Shown here in pieces: positions 1 to 8,692 of a DNA stretch of 64,000 nucleotides (the stretch's first letter is position 1; the number at the start of each line of letters is the position of its first letter). The stretch is from the NCBI GenBank assembly GCA_902777355.1, contig CACYTU010000006.1, positions 18,962 to 82,961 on the forward strand. Direction: 5' to 3'. The position numbers and the translations under genes are program-made. The stretch comes from an uncultured Lachnospiraceae bacterium. Lineage in GTDB: Bacteria > Bacillota > Clostridia > Lachnospirales > Lachnospiraceae. The notes beneath the pieces were generated by a model that saw only the letters and a program-made list of their open reading frames with translations, had not been told where the DNA came from and searched no databases.

Positions 1-324
1 AGCGTCATTGATCACGACTCCTACCGGAGCTGCGGGATTGGTCTGCAGCTCATAGACGGTCATTCTGATCACGGCAAGTTCAACCTTTCCGATACGCTCC
101 GGCTTCCAGTTTTTCAGCCTCGATGCGATCTGGGAGTCGATCTCAGGCATGCGGTCCAGGATTGCACACAGTCTCTCCTCGATCTTTCCCCGGTCCTCTA
201 CGGAGACCGTCATGTCGCCCGCGTCAAAATAAAAGGGGAGCTGCTCAAGGAGTTCCTCTCTCGTATTAAATTCTGCCCTGAAAAGGAGCTTGAAAACCTG
301 TTCCTTAAATGCCCTTTGTTTCAT
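1..324 (-). CDS. nusB: Transcription antitermination factor NusB (partial, C-terminus cut by window edge)
   Basis: NusB binds boxA RNA together with ribosomal protein S10 and supports antitermination on rRNA transcripts. The 108 visible codons begin MKQRAFKEQVFKLLFRAEF, the typical NusB N-terminal helix. They run into RIGKVELAVIRMTVYELQ and end with VGVVINDA, the start of the conserved VINEAVELA helix, so the C-terminal third lies outside the window. It sits 54 bp downstream of an Asp23/Gls24 gene on the same strand, a usual Firmicute pairing. What is seen is the N-terminal sequence and context; the function is inferred from family membership. Confidence 0.9.
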   Translation of the reverse strand, partial: MKQRAFKEQVFKLLFRAEFNTREELLEQLPFYFDAGDMTVSVEDRGKIEERLCAILDRMPEIDSQIASRLKNWKPERIGKVELAVIRMTVYELQTNPAAPVGVVINDA

Positions 325-378
325 AATCACCTGTCAACAATACAAATACTGCCGCGCTGTTTAAGTATTTCGCAGCAT

Positions 379-744
379 TCAGTCCGGAATTGAGATACCG
401 GAAATATGAATATTTACATCGATCACGACAAGACCCGTCATCTCTTCGATCGCGTTCTTGACACGCTTCTGTACCCGGCTGCTGGTGGCCGGAATATTGT
501 AGCCGTACTCAACAATAACAGAGAGGTCCGCTTTGACTCCCTCTCTGGTCACATCCACCTTAACGCTCTTGGCGATTTTCTTCATGCCGCCCTTGCTGAT
601 CATCTCGCGGGTGACATCTCCGGGCATGCAGGCCACGCCCTCAACATCCAGAGCTGCGAACGCGGCGATCATCGCTACGACATCGTCCGCGATCCTGACA
701 GTTCCGATATCCTGCACTGTACTGATCTGTTTCTCCTGTGCCAT
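379..744 (-). CDS. Asp23/Gls24 family envelope stress response protein
   Basis: A 121-residue cytoplasmic protein of the Asp23/Gls24 (DUF322) family. Members are associated with cell-envelope homeostasis in Firmicutes, but their exact molecular role is not settled. Family landmarks are VRIADDVVAMIAAFAALDVEGVACM near the N-terminus, the central VDLSVIVEYGYNIPA-like strand (here LSVIVEYGYNIPATSSRVQ) and the C-terminal GLVVIDVNIHISGI. The start at MAQEKQ is chosen because a GGAGG lies five bases upstream; an in-frame start 14 codons earlier has no such site. It lies immediately upstream of nusB, probably in one transcript. Confidence 0.9.
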   Translation of the reverse strand: MAQEKQISTVQDIGTVRIADDVVAMIAAFAALDVEGVACMPGDVTREMISKGGMKKIAKSVKVDVTREGVKADLSVIVEYGYNIPATSSRVQKRVKNAIEEMTGLVVIDVNIHISGISIPD

Positions 745-926
745 ATAAACCTCCATCCCGGTCCTGGCCGGCGCATCTGTTTCCAATCCTTCATGCTCCG
801 CGCGTCCATATCACCAGAGTGAACATGAGCGCTGCGCAATGAAGCATCTGATATCTTTTTATCCGCCGGGGGTCCCGCCCGGCTCTGCAGCCGGAGCCTC
901 CTGCCCCACTGCTGTCAGACGAATTT

Positions 927-955
927 ATTGTAGCAGAATTCGCTATTTTTGCATA
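927..955 (-). promoter_or_regulatory. Candidate sigma-A promoter for gls24-nusB
   Basis: On the minus strand a TACAAT -10 box (927-932) is preceded after 17 bp by a weak -35 (TATGCA, 950-955), about 180 bp upstream of the gls24 start. The -10 is good and the -35 poor, so this is a plausible call only. Confidence 0.35.
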
Positions 956-1073
956 GGGCAAAACCGCAAAACGGATTTACACGGTTTTCATTGTGTTACA
1001 GTCATGCGATTCCGGAGCCCTGACAGGAACCTGCGAAAAAAACCTTCCAATGCCCGGCCCGTGCCGGACTATT

Positions 1074-1250
1074 GCCGGTCTGTGCAGGGCCATTCTCAAT
1101 TCCTGGAGAAATATTCAGGCTCAAATCTCTTTTGCCGGTCTGAACAGGGGTTTTCTCAGTTCCTGGAGAAATATTCAGGCTCAAATCTTTTATGCCGGTC
1201 TGAACAGGGGTTTTCTCAGTTCCTGGAGAAATTCTCAAGCTGCAGCCCCT
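1074..1250. repeat. 60-bp tandem repeat, three copies, overlapping the prfC stop codon
   Basis: Copies begin at 1074, 1134 and 1194, each with GCCGGTCTG, and have an exact 60-bp period; the second and third are nearly identical. The third copy contains the last codons and stop of prfC (TGA, 1216-1218 on the minus strand). The other two repeat that 3' end downstream of the gene, including the stop. The rest of the 745-1215 spacer shows no gene. Confidence 0.9.
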
Positions 1251-2808
1251 CGTTCCTGTCGAGAACCATGCCCACTGACCACGGATTGATGAAGAGCAGC
1301 AGAGGATTTCCCTTGAGGTCCTTTATGCGTTTCATATCCGTGGTGCCTGTGATCTTCATGACGTCGATATCGCGGTTTACGATCCAGCGGATGTGTTCAT
1401 AAGGAAGAGTCTCCAGAATGATCTCCACGTTATATTCACTCTTCAGACGGAATTTCAGCACGTCAAACTGCAGCATACCGACGACGCCGCAGATGATCTC
1501 CTCCATGCCCGTGTTGTATTCCTGGAAGATCTGGATGGCGCCTTCCTGGGCGATCTGGGTGATTCCCTTGACGAACTGGTCGCGCTTCATGGTGTCGACC
1601 TGCCGCACCCTGGCGAAATGTTCGGGTGCGAAAGTGGGAATGCCCTCATAACGGAAATTCTTTTTGGGCAGGCAGAATGTATCGCCGATCGAATAGAGAC
1701 CCGGGTCGAACACGCCGATGATATCCCCCGCGTATGCCTCCTCGAGGATCTTGCGGTCGCTGGCCATCAGCTGCTGGGGCTGGGACAGCCTCTGCACACG
1801 GCCCGACTGCACATGCCTGACTTCCATGCCGATCTCGTAGCGGCCGGAACAGATGCGCATGAATGCGATCCTGTCCCTGTGCGCCTTGTTCATATTTGCC
1901 TGGATCTTGAATACAAAGGCTGAAAAACCCTCTTCTACGGGGTCGATGGGACCTGCATCCGAATTTCTGGCTGAGGGCGGAAGCGCCATCTCCAGGAAAT
2001 TCTGCAGGAAGACCTCGACGCCGAAATTGTTCAGGGCCGATCCGAAAAAGACGGGGGTCAGCATTCCCGCCCGTACGGCACCCAGGTCAAAGTCAGCGCT
2101 GGCGCCGTCCAGAAGCTCCACCTCGCCGGACAGGGTCTCATAGGGATCCTCTCCGATCGCTTCCATGATTTTTTCCTCGTCCGCCAGGGCGATCCGTTCC
2201 TGCTTTCCTTCTTTCGTGCCCTTCTCTGTATCCGAATAGAGGATCACCTCGCCGCTGCTGCGCTCATACACGCCGCGGAAAGCTTTGCCGGATCCGATCG
2301 GCCAGTTCATGGGGCAGGTGTCGATGCCGAGGTTTTTCTCAATGTCGTCGAGCAGGTCAAAGGTGTCCAGCGCGTCCCGGTCCATCTTGTTGATAAATGT
2401 AAAAATAGGGATGTGGCGCATGGTGCAGACCTGGAAAAGTTTCCTGGTCTGGGCTTCGACACCCTTGGAAGCGTCGATGACCATGACCGCCGAGTCAGCG
2501 GCCATCAAGGTCCGGTAAGTATCCTCGGAAAAGTCCTGGTGGCCGGGGGTATCCAGCAGATTGACGCAGCAGCCGTCATATTCAAACTGCAGAACACTGC
2601 TGGTGACCGAGATGCCTCTCTGCTTCTCTATTTCCATCCAGTCTGAGACCGCATGCCTGGCTGTCGCTTTTCCCTTGACGCTGCCCGCAAGGTTGATCGC
2701 GCCGCCGTAGAGCAGAAATTTCTCTGTCAGTGTTGTCTTACCTGCATCAGGGTGTGAAATAATGGCAAATGTTCGCCGCCTGGCCACTTCGTCTTTGATC
2801 GATGACAT
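1216..2808 (-). CDS. prfC: Peptide chain release factor 3
   Basis: RF3 is a translational GTPase that recycles RF1/RF2 from the ribosome after termination. The 530-residue length fits the family. The G domain starts with SHPDAGKTTLTEKFLLYGG (P-loop), followed by the GISVTSSV switch I region, LLDTPGHQDFSEDTYRTL (switch II) and FINKMDRD. Domains II and III follow with TPVFFGSALNNFGV and the GVVGMLQFDVLKFRL stretch typical of RF3. The start has a GAGGA site five bases upstream. The gene stands alone between pnp and gls24. Its last codons lie inside a 60-bp tandem repeat that continues past the stop. Confidence 0.95.
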   Translation of the reverse strand: MSSIKDEVARRRTFAIISHPDAGKTTLTEKFLLYGGAINLAGSVKGKATARHAVSDWMEIEKQRGISVTSSVLQFEYDGCCVNLLDTPGHQDFSEDTYRTLMAADSAVMVIDASKGVEAQTRKLFQVCTMRHIPIFTFINKMDRDALDTFDLLDDIEKNLGIDTCPMNWPIGSGKAFRGVYERSSGEVILYSDTEKGTKEGKQERIALADEEKIMEAIGEDPYETLSGEVELLDGASADFDLGAVRAGMLTPVFFGSALNNFGVEVFLQNFLEMALPPSARNSDAGPIDPVEEGFSAFVFKIQANMNKAHRDRIAFMRICSGRYEIGMEVRHVQSGRVQRLSQPQQLMASDRKILEEAYAGDIIGVFDPGLYSIGDTFCLPKKNFRYEGIPTFAPEHFARVRQVDTMKRDQFVKGITQIAQEGAIQIFQEYNTGMEEIICGVVGMLQFDVLKFRLKSEYNVEIILETLPYEHIRWIVNRDIDVMKITGTTDMKRIKDLKGNPLLLFINPWSVGMVLDRNEGLQLENFSRN

Positions 2809-2888
2809 ATATTCCTCACTTGCGTTATTTTCGTTTCAAACTTGTGGTAATGATATTGTGTTCACAAACATGTATGTGTCAACGCCAC

Positions 2889-2921
2889 AAAGAGGCAGTT
2901 CCGCGGAGCTGCCTCTTTTTT
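2889..2921. terminator. Hairpin with 10-bp perfect stem between pnp and prfC
   Basis: AAAGAGGCAG (2889-2898) pairs with CTGCCTCTTT (2909-2918); the loop contains the palindrome TCCGCGGA. The T run (2916-2921) favours the plus strand. On the minus strand, where the flanking genes lie, the stem is followed only by TTTGTGG, so it may act as a weak or bidirectional terminator after pnp. Confidence 0.55.
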
Positions 2922-2944
2922 GACGTAATTTAAGATTTCCGCTT

Positions 2945-3025
2945 CCGGATCCTTAAGCGGATCCGGTGCGCTCCTCCCATAAAGAATACCTTAAAAAAGA
3001 ATACCTTAAAAAAGAATACCTTAAA
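2945..3025. repeat. 8-bp palindrome followed by three perfect 15-bp repeats
   Basis: CCGGATCC (2945-2952) and GGATCCGG (2959-2966) form a perfect inverted repeat with a 6-bp spacer. AAAGAATACCTTAAA is then repeated three times without a mismatch at 2981-2995, 2996-3010 and 3011-3025. Nothing coding is apparent in this pnp-prfC spacer. Confidence 0.9.
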
Positions 3026-3143
3026 AAGGAGGATTTCCATAATAGCAGCGCGATGAAGATCTCATACCTTTTTGTCCCCGGCAGTCCGGCACCTTCTTTT
3101 CAGGGCCGGCCCCGCCGCAGGTTTAAGGAAGGACCCGGACTTA

Positions 3144-5261
3144 TCATCTGCGCCTTCTGTCCCTGCCGCCGGAGGACTTCTGAGCGTCCTTGATGGAGAA
3201 GGAAAGCCTTCCCATGCGGTCCTTGCCCAGGCAGACCACGCGTACCTTGTCGCCCAGCGTCAGGACATCTTCGACATGCTCGATGCGGTGAGGGGCGATC
3301 TTGGAGATGTGGACCATGCCCTCTTTGCCGGGAGCGAACTCTATGAATGCGCCGAACTCCTTGATACTGACGACGACGCCGTCGAGGACCTGTCCTTCTT
3401 CAAATTCGGTCGTGATGATCTGGATCATGCGCTTGGCTTCATCCATGCCCTTCTGCTCACTGCCGCAGATAGAAACGCTGCCGTCATCATTGATATCGAT
3501 CTGGACGCCTGTGCGCTTGATGATCTCATTGATAGTCTTGCCGCGCTGGCCGACGACATCACCGATCTTCTCAGGATCGATCTGCATGAAGTCGATCTTG
3601 GGAGCGTACTCATTGACAGTGGGACGGGGCTCGGCAATGGCATCGTGCATAACGCCGTCCATGATGAACATTCTGGCTTCACGGCAGCGCGCGATGGCAC
3701 CGGTGACGATGTCCTTTGTCAGGCCGTGGATCTTGATATCCATCTGGATCGCGGTGATACCGTCTTTTGTGCCGGTCACCTTGAAGTCCATGTCGCCGAA
3801 GAAGTCTTCAAGGCCCTGGATGTCGGTGAGGAGAACGAAATCATCGTCAGTCTCGCCGGTGACAAGGCCGCAGCTGATGCCTGCGACGGGCTTCTTGATA
3901 GGGACACCTGCTGCCATAAGGGCCATGCAGGAAGCGCAGGTGGAAGCCATGGATGTAGAACCATTGGATTCGAAGGTCTCGGAGACCGCACGGATCGAAT
4001 AAGGGAACTCATCAACGGAGGGGAGCACAGGCATGAGAGCACGCTCAGCCAGTGCGCCGTGTCCGATCTCGCGGCGTCCGGGGCCTCTGGAGACCCTGGT
4101 CTCGCCTACGGAATAGGACGGGAAGTTGTAATGATGGACATAGCGCTTCTCAGTGATGTTGGGGTCGAGACCCTCGACGCGCTGTGCCTCGGAAAGAGGA
4201 GCCAGAGTGACAACGTCACAGATCTGGGTCTGTCCGCGGGTGAACATGGCACTTCCGTGCACACGGGGGATGATGTCGACCTCTGCTGCCAGAGGACGGA
4301 TCTGATCCAGAGCGCGGCCGTCGGGGCGCTTGTTGTCCTTCAGGATCATCTTGCGGACAGTCTTTTTCTCGTACTGATAAACCGCCTCGTCGAGAATGGC
4401 AAGCCACTCCTCGTTGTCTGCAAAAGCTTCACGAAGTTTTTCCTTAAAGACAGAGACATTGCCCTCGCGGGTCTGCTTGTCGTCTGTGAAGACAGCCTCT
4501 TCCATCTCTGCGGGAGGGACGATCTCCTTAATCGCAGCGAACAGCTCCTCGGGAACAGCGCAGCTCTCATATTCGCGCTTGGTCTTGCCGCACTCCGCGA
4601 CAATACCTTTGATCCACTCGATGATCTTCTTGTTCTGCTCGTCAGCCATATAGATGCAGCGGATCATTTCCTCTTCGGGAATCTCGTTGGCTCCTGCTTC
4701 GATCATCATGATCTTGTCTTCTCTGGAAGCAACTGTCAGCTGGAGATCACCCTTGTCCCACTGCTCCTGGCTGGGGTTGATGACGGGCTCGCCGTCGATC
4801 ATGCCGATCTGGGTCATAGCGACAGGGCCGTCAAACGGAATGTCGGAAATAACAGTAGCAATCGCTGCGCCCAGCATGCCGACCAGTTCAGGTCTGCAGG
4901 CGGGATCCACGCTCATGACCAGGCACTCGAGAGTGACATCATTGCGCATATCCTTGGGGAACAGCGGGCGCATGGGACGGTCGATGACACGGCTGGTGAG
5001 AATCGCGTTCTCACTGGGTCTTCCCTCGCGCTTATTGAAACCACCGGGCATCTTGCCGACAGCGTAGAATTTCTCGGAATACTCCACGCTCAGCGGGAAA
5101 AAGTCAATGCCGTCACGCGGTTTCTCGGATGCCGTCGCGGCGCAGAACACAGTGGTGTCCCCATAGTGCATGAACGCGCAGCCGCCGGCCTGCTTGCCGA
5201 CGCGGCCGATGTCTACGCTCAGTGTGCGTCCGCCGACTTCCATTGAAAAAGTCTTGTACAT
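3144..5261 (-). CDS. pnp: Polyribonucleotide nucleotidyltransferase (PNPase)
   Basis: PNPase degrades RNA 3'-to-5' by phosphorolysis as a trimer and is a core exoribonuclease of RNA turnover. Two RNase PH domains are visible: the first with SVEYSEKFYAVGKMPGGF and VIDRPMRPLFP, the second with RRPDGR-like KRPDGRALDQIRP and SVSEICMA-like SNGSTSMASTCASCMALM. A KH domain (DVVGQRGKTINEIIKRTG) and an S1 domain (FGAFIEFAPGKEGMVHIS) complete the C-terminus. I prefer the ATG at 5261 because AAGGAG lies ten bases upstream; the ATG three codons earlier sits one base from that site. It follows rpsO, the conserved rpsO-pnp arrangement. Confidence 0.96.
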   Translation of the reverse strand: MYKTFSMEVGGRTLSVDIGRVGKQAGGCAFMHYGDTTVFCAATASEKPRDGIDFFPLSVEYSEKFYAVGKMPGGFNKREGRPSENAILTSRVIDRPMRPLFPKDMRNDVTLECLVMSVDPACRPELVGMLGAAIATVISDIPFDGPVAMTQIGMIDGEPVINPSQEQWDKGDLQLTVASREDKIMMIEAGANEIPEEEMIRCIYMADEQNKKIIEWIKGIVAECGKTKREYESCAVPEELFAAIKEIVPPAEMEEAVFTDDKQTREGNVSVFKEKLREAFADNEEWLAILDEAVYQYEKKTVRKMILKDNKRPDGRALDQIRPLAAEVDIIPRVHGSAMFTRGQTQICDVVTLAPLSEAQRVEGLDPNITEKRYVHHYNFPSYSVGETRVSRGPGRREIGHGALAERALMPVLPSVDEFPYSIRAVSETFESNGSTSMASTCASCMALMAAGVPIKKPVAGISCGLVTGETDDDFVLLTDIQGLEDFFGDMDFKVTGTKDGITAIQMDIKIHGLTKDIVTGAIARCREARMFIMDGVMHDAIAEPRPTVNEYAPKIDFMQIDPEKIGDVVGQRGKTINEIIKRTGVQIDINDDGSVSICGSEQKGMDEAKRMIQIITTEFEEGQVLDGVVVSIKEFGAFIEFAPGKEGMVHISKIAPHRIEHVEDVLTLGDKVRVVCLGKDRMGRLSFSIKDAQKSSGGRDRRRR

Positions 5262-5531
5262 AATCTTCATTCTCCTTACGCTTCTTCTCTTCTCTTCGTT
5301 CGAAAATCTCAGGGAAGTTTCTGCATTCAGCGCTTTTTCTCCGACGGGAATCTGCCGGAAGTCCCGGCCCCGATCCTTTACCGCGAAGGGAAAAAGGATG
5401 TCCCTGCTCTTGAAAAAAGCATGCCGGCTCAGCGTGTGAAAAACGGCAGGAACCGGATACTGCCGGCTCCTGCCGCCCTTTACGCTTAAACAGGCATAAA
5501 TGCATCTTCCCTGATGCTGTCATGCATCGGA

Positions 5532-5798
5532 TTACTTTCTGATGCCGAGCCTCTTGATCAGTGCGCGATACTCCTCGATGTCGTTTCTCTTGACATAATC
5601 AAGAAGGCCTCTGCGCTTACCGACCATCTTCTGAAGGCCGCGGCGTGAGTGGTGATCCTTGGGATGAACCTTGATGTGCTCAGTGAGCTCACGGATACGC
5701 TCTGTCAGAACTGCGATCTGGACTTCGGGTGAGCCGGTGTCGCCTTCTTTACGGGCATATTCCTGCATGATAGCTGTTTTCTTTTCTTTGGAAATCAT
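5532..5798 (-). CDS. rpsO: Small ribosomal subunit protein S15
   Basis: S15 binds 16S rRNA at the 20/21/22 junction early in small-subunit assembly. The 88-residue length is standard. The family signature is complete: [34 protein letters not shown] and the C-terminal [27 protein letters not shown]. An AGGAGG lies eight bases before the ATG. It is followed by pnp on the same strand after a spacer of about 270 bp that holds no clear gene. Confidence 0.97.
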   Translation of the reverse strand: MISKEKKTAIMQEYARKEGDTGSPEVQIAVLTERIRELTEHIKVHPKDHHSRRGLQKMVGKRRGLLDYVKRNDIEEYRALIKRLGIRK

Positions 5799-5981
5799 CT
5801 TAAATCCTCCTGTTGTAGGTCATTCACCGGATGCCGCGCGAAGGCCGGAGTGTCCGTTCGCAAAGCATCGGCATAGTGTTTCTCGTCAGTGTGCGGATGC
5901 ACACGAACCACCGTATATTAGCACATACTGTCAAATGTGTAAAGGGTAAAACGAAAATAATTCACGATAATTATGATCTTG

Positions 5982-6064
5982 GTTACTGTTTACGCCCTCT
6001 CAAGGGCGTAAACAGTAACTTGCGAAAATCCCATTCCAAATCGCTTACGCGATGGGATTTTCGC
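5982..6064. repeat. Two consecutive perfect inverted repeats in the ribF-rpsO spacer
   Basis: The first hairpin has 16-bp perfect arms (GTTACTGTTTACGCCC at 5982-5997 and its complement at 6004-6019) around a 6-base loop. The second has 13-bp arms (GCGAAAATCCCAT at 6022-6034, complement at 6052-6064) around a GC-rich loop. Neither is followed by a T run on the minus strand, so simple termination is not an obvious role. RNA processing or a palindromic element is possible. Confidence 0.85.
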
Positions 6065-6073
6065 CGTCAGACT

Positions 6074-6111
6074 CCGGTTTTTGCGCTGAAAACCGCGCAA
6101 AAACACGTCGA
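6074..6111. repeat. Dispersed 38-bp hairpin element, copy 1
   Basis: Stem TTTTTGCGC / GCGCAAAAA, followed by ACACGTCGA. A second copy lies at 10313-10350 with the same flanks (CCGG before, ACACCTCGA after). Its stem differs on both arms in a way that preserves pairing. Confidence 0.7.
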
Positions 6112-6190
6112 ATTCGAGGCGGTTTGAACAGTAACTGAACTTGCAGTAGAGACCTGCCTGAAACGCGAGGCGTTTTATACCCGGTCCTCC

Positions 6191-7111
6191 TCAGATTCCG
6201 TGGTATTCTCTTCCCGCCTGAATATCCTGTTCCATGGTCCTTTTGAGTTCATCCAGAGAATTGAATTTCATCTCGGGACGGCGGTGAGTCAGAAGCTGAA
6301 CGGTGGCAGTCTCCCCGTAGATATCCCCTTCAAAATTGTAGAGGAAAGTTTCTACGGTAACCCTTTTTTCATCGGATACAGTAGGCTTGACGCCGATATT
6401 GGTCATTCCGCAGAGCCTGCGGTCTCCCACGATCACGTCCGAATAATAGACTCCGAAGGGCGGAAGCAGTTTGTCTTCAGGAGGAGTCTGGTTCAAAGTC
6501 GGGATACCGATCGTCCTGCCCAGGGCTTTTCCGTGCACGATCTTACCCCGGACCATATAGGGCTCACCCAGATAGCGGGCAGCTGTAGTGACTTCACCGG
6601 TCTTGATCAGGCGGCGGATCAGTGTGGAACTGATGATATTATCATCCATGACGACTTTCTCGATCTTTTTCGCCTCGAATCCGTATTCCGGAGCCATCTC
6701 CTCAAGAAGCTCGAAATTTCCACTCCCGTGATCTCCAAAGGACAGATCAGGCCCTGCCGCAATAAAGCGGGCCCGCAGGTGATTGCAGAGAAAACGTCTG
6801 ACGAAATCCCTCGAGGGAGTAGCAGCAGACCTGGCGTTAAAGGGAAATTCCACAAGGATGTCGATTCCCATTTTTTCAAAAATCTCCCTTTTCTCCTCTT
6901 TTGTTGTCAGCATCTGGGTAGAGCCGTACCCGAAGAAGACCTCCGGATAGGGGTCAAAGGTGAACACTGTCGCCAACAGCCCCCTGTCCTTCTGATCCAG
7001 AAGTTCCTCCAGCAGCCTGCGATGTCCCAGGTGAATGCCGTCAAACTTGCCGATTGAGACCGCAGTCTCTCCGGGGCTTACAAATTCGTTTGTGTCTGTG
7101 ATAATCTGCAT
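6191..7111 (-). CDS. ribF: Bifunctional riboflavin kinase/FAD synthetase
   Basis: RibF phosphorylates riboflavin to FMN and adenylates FMN to FAD. The 306-residue protein has the N-terminal nucleotidyltransferase domain with SIGKFDGIHLGHRRLLEEL and DLSFGDHGSGNF. After ISSTLIRRLIKTGEV comes the C-terminal kinase domain with MVRGKIVHGKALGRTIGIPT and the catalytic region around TFLYNFEGDIYGE. AGGA lies five bases before the ATG. It lies between truB and rpsO, the usual Firmicute order. Flavin supply also suits the flavoenzymes elsewhere in the window. Confidence 0.95.
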   Translation of the reverse strand: MQIITDTNEFVSPGETAVSIGKFDGIHLGHRRLLEELLDQKDRGLLATVFTFDPYPEVFFGYGSTQMLTTKEEKREIFEKMGIDILVEFPFNARSAATPSRDFVRRFLCNHLRARFIAAGPDLSFGDHGSGNFELLEEMAPEYGFEAKKIEKVVMDDNIISSTLIRRLIKTGEVTTAARYLGEPYMVRGKIVHGKALGRTIGIPTLNQTPPEDKLLPPFGVYYSDVIVGDRRLCGMTNIGVKPTVSDEKRVTVETFLYNFEGDIYGETATVQLLTHRRPEMKFNSLDELKRTMEQDIQAGREYHGI

Positions 7112-7209
7112 AAGAGTCCTGCTTTATAATTCTGTCTGTCGAGGCCGGTCCTTTGGCCTGCGCACAGAGTTTCATGACCACACCCGGTCAGGGTGTGACG
7201 GTAACAAGT

Positions 7210-7449
7210 AAAGCGATCCTTTTTTCAATTCCCGGAAGAACAGCTTTTCAGGCGCCGCAGGGTTTTTTCTTTCAGTTCTCCGAAAGGAATATTTTTTTCA
7301 GTCCCTGCAGGGTATTTTTCTTCCAGTTCTCCGGAAGATAATTTTCTTTCAGTTCTCCGGAAGATCTTTTTCTTTCGGCTTTCAGGAAGATATTTTTCTT
7401 TCAGCTTTCAGGAAGATATTTTTCTTTCAGCTTTCCGGAAGGAACATTT
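7210..7449. repeat. 26-bp tandem repeat reaching into the truB stop codon
   Basis: Five consecutive units begin at 7320, 7346, 7372, 7398 and 7424 with exact 26-bp spacing (core CTTTCAGCTTTCAGGAAGAT). More degenerate copies extend back to about 7210. The truB stop (7427-7429) lies in the last unit, and the downstream units carry the same CTGAAAG context. The spacer otherwise holds no gene. Confidence 0.9.
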
Positions 7450-8593
7450 TATATGCCGAAAAGCGCGTCCGGCCCCTCTGCCCGGGGGAGCTTCGATATA
7501 GTCCGTAAAAACTGCCTGCCTCATCGTACATGCGAATGACCTGCTGACCAGTTTCAATGCCGGGAAGGGAAATATCTTCATCTCCGTCCCTGTCATAGCT
7601 TCTGTCGCAGTCCGCAGACGTGCCGGTCTCTTCACCCGAGTCTGCCGGGCTTGCGACAGACCTCAGGGGATCCTCTTCCGGGCACAGGAATCGCAGCTCG
7701 CCCTGTGTGAGCGGGTTTCCGTTTTTCAGCAGGCGGAGCGCATCATCCGTGCACACTGCAGCGGGCAGATCCGCGAAAAAGCTGTCAACAGGACGGATCA
7801 GACTCGAAAGGGAGAGCGGGTCCGACTTGGCGATTTCTTCCAGCTGATCCAGCGTGAGAGCCTCTTCGAGGGTAAAATTCCCAACGCGGGTCCGCAGGAG
7901 CGACTGCATGGCAGCGCCCGTTCCCAGAGCATTTCCAAGATCCTCGCAGAGCGTGCGGATATAGGTTCCCTTGGAACATCGCACACGCATTGTCACAAGA
8001 GGAAGTTCCACCTTTTCAATCCTCAGGGAATATATCGTGATGCGGCGCGGTTTTCTCTCCACGCTGATCCCCTTGCGCGCCATGTCATACAGACGCTTTC
8101 CGTTCACTTTAATGGCTGAGTACATGGGCGGGATCTGCTCGATCTCCCCGGTAAAAGAAGCAGCTGTGTCCAGGATTTTTTTACAGATCACCCTGCCCTC
8201 TTCCGGATCCGCGTCAAAGCCGTCCGCAGAGAGGAGCTGCTGCGCGTCCACGCCCGCCAAAGTTGCGGATCCGGCCGGGTCCCGGTCTTTCGACTTCAAT
8301 ATTTCAAGGACTTTTTCATCCGGGATCCGGGCAAGTATCTGTCCGCTCATATCCTGTGTATCAGTCCTCACCCCCAGCCTCATAACGGCCACATATTCCT
8401 TCTCACGGTCCGCGATCAGTTCGCAGATCCGGGTCGCGTTTCCCAGGCACATAGGGAGGACTCCCTCGGCATCGGGATCCAGAGTGCCGGTGTGCCCGAT
8501 CTTTCTCATCCTCATGATCCCCCGCAGTCTGGCCACCGCGTCGCTGGATGTATAGCCTTTTTCTTTATATACTGTCAGCATTCCATGATGCAT
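7427..8593 (-). CDS. truB: tRNA pseudouridine(55) synthase TruB
   Basis: TruB isomerises U55 in the T-loop of tRNAs. The catalytic aspartate motif GHTGTLDPDAEGVLPMCLG is intact near residue 40. The downstream IPPMYSAIKVNGKRLYDMARKG and RVRCSKGTYIRTLCEDLG blocks are characteristic. At 388 residues it is longer than the usual 300 or so. An insert of about 35 residues follows the first third (SKDRDPAGSATLAGVDAQQL), and a long acidic stretch lies before the final RGRTRFSAYKMFLPES. An AAGGTGA site precedes the ATG; a second ATG four codons on is possible. The final codons lie within a 26-bp tandem repeat. Confidence 0.93.
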   Translation of the reverse strand: MHHGMLTVYKEKGYTSSDAVARLRGIMRMRKIGHTGTLDPDAEGVLPMCLGNATRICELIADREKEYVAVMRLGVRTDTQDMSGQILARIPDEKVLEILKSKDRDPAGSATLAGVDAQQLLSADGFDADPEEGRVICKKILDTAASFTGEIEQIPPMYSAIKVNGKRLYDMARKGISVERKPRRITIYSLRIEKVELPLVTMRVRCSKGTYIRTLCEDLGNALGTGAAMQSLLRTRVGNFTLEEALTLDQLEEIAKSDPLSLSSLIRPVDSFFADLPAAVCTDDALRLLKNGNPLTQGELRFLCPEEDPLRSVASPADSGEETGTSADCDRSYDRDGDEDISLPGIETGQQVIRMYDEAGSFYGLYRSSPGQRGRTRFSAYKMFLPES

Positions 8594-8620
8594 AAATCAC
8601 CTTTTTGCTTTCATTTTTCA

Positions 8621-8692
8621 GGCCTGTCCTGCGCACCCTGCCTGATGAAGAATATGCTTCACATATCGGGCCTGTCCTGCACATCCTGCCTC
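8621..8692. repeat. 48-bp duplication of the nrnA 3' end
   Basis: GGCCTGTCCTGC begins at 8621 and again at 8669, followed in both by CA, one variable base and CCTGCCT. The copy at 8669 encodes the last residues of NrnA (stop at 8659-8661). The other lies in the nrnA-truB spacer. Confidence 0.8.

Noticed and set aside
1002-1289. Small open frames across the 60-bp repeat near prfC
   Set aside because: They are produced by the repeat period being a multiple of three; no ribosome site or domain supports them.
3072-5246. Long open frame on the plus strand opposite pnp (724 codons)
   Set aside because: It mirrors the codon pattern of pnp, has no family motifs or ribosome site and overlaps a certain gene throughout.
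5799-6190. Possible FMN riboswitch linked to ribF
   Set aside because: The spacer lies downstream of rpsO and upstream of nothing flavin-related in reading direction except ribF's 3' side; no FMN-box sequence is seen, only palindromes.
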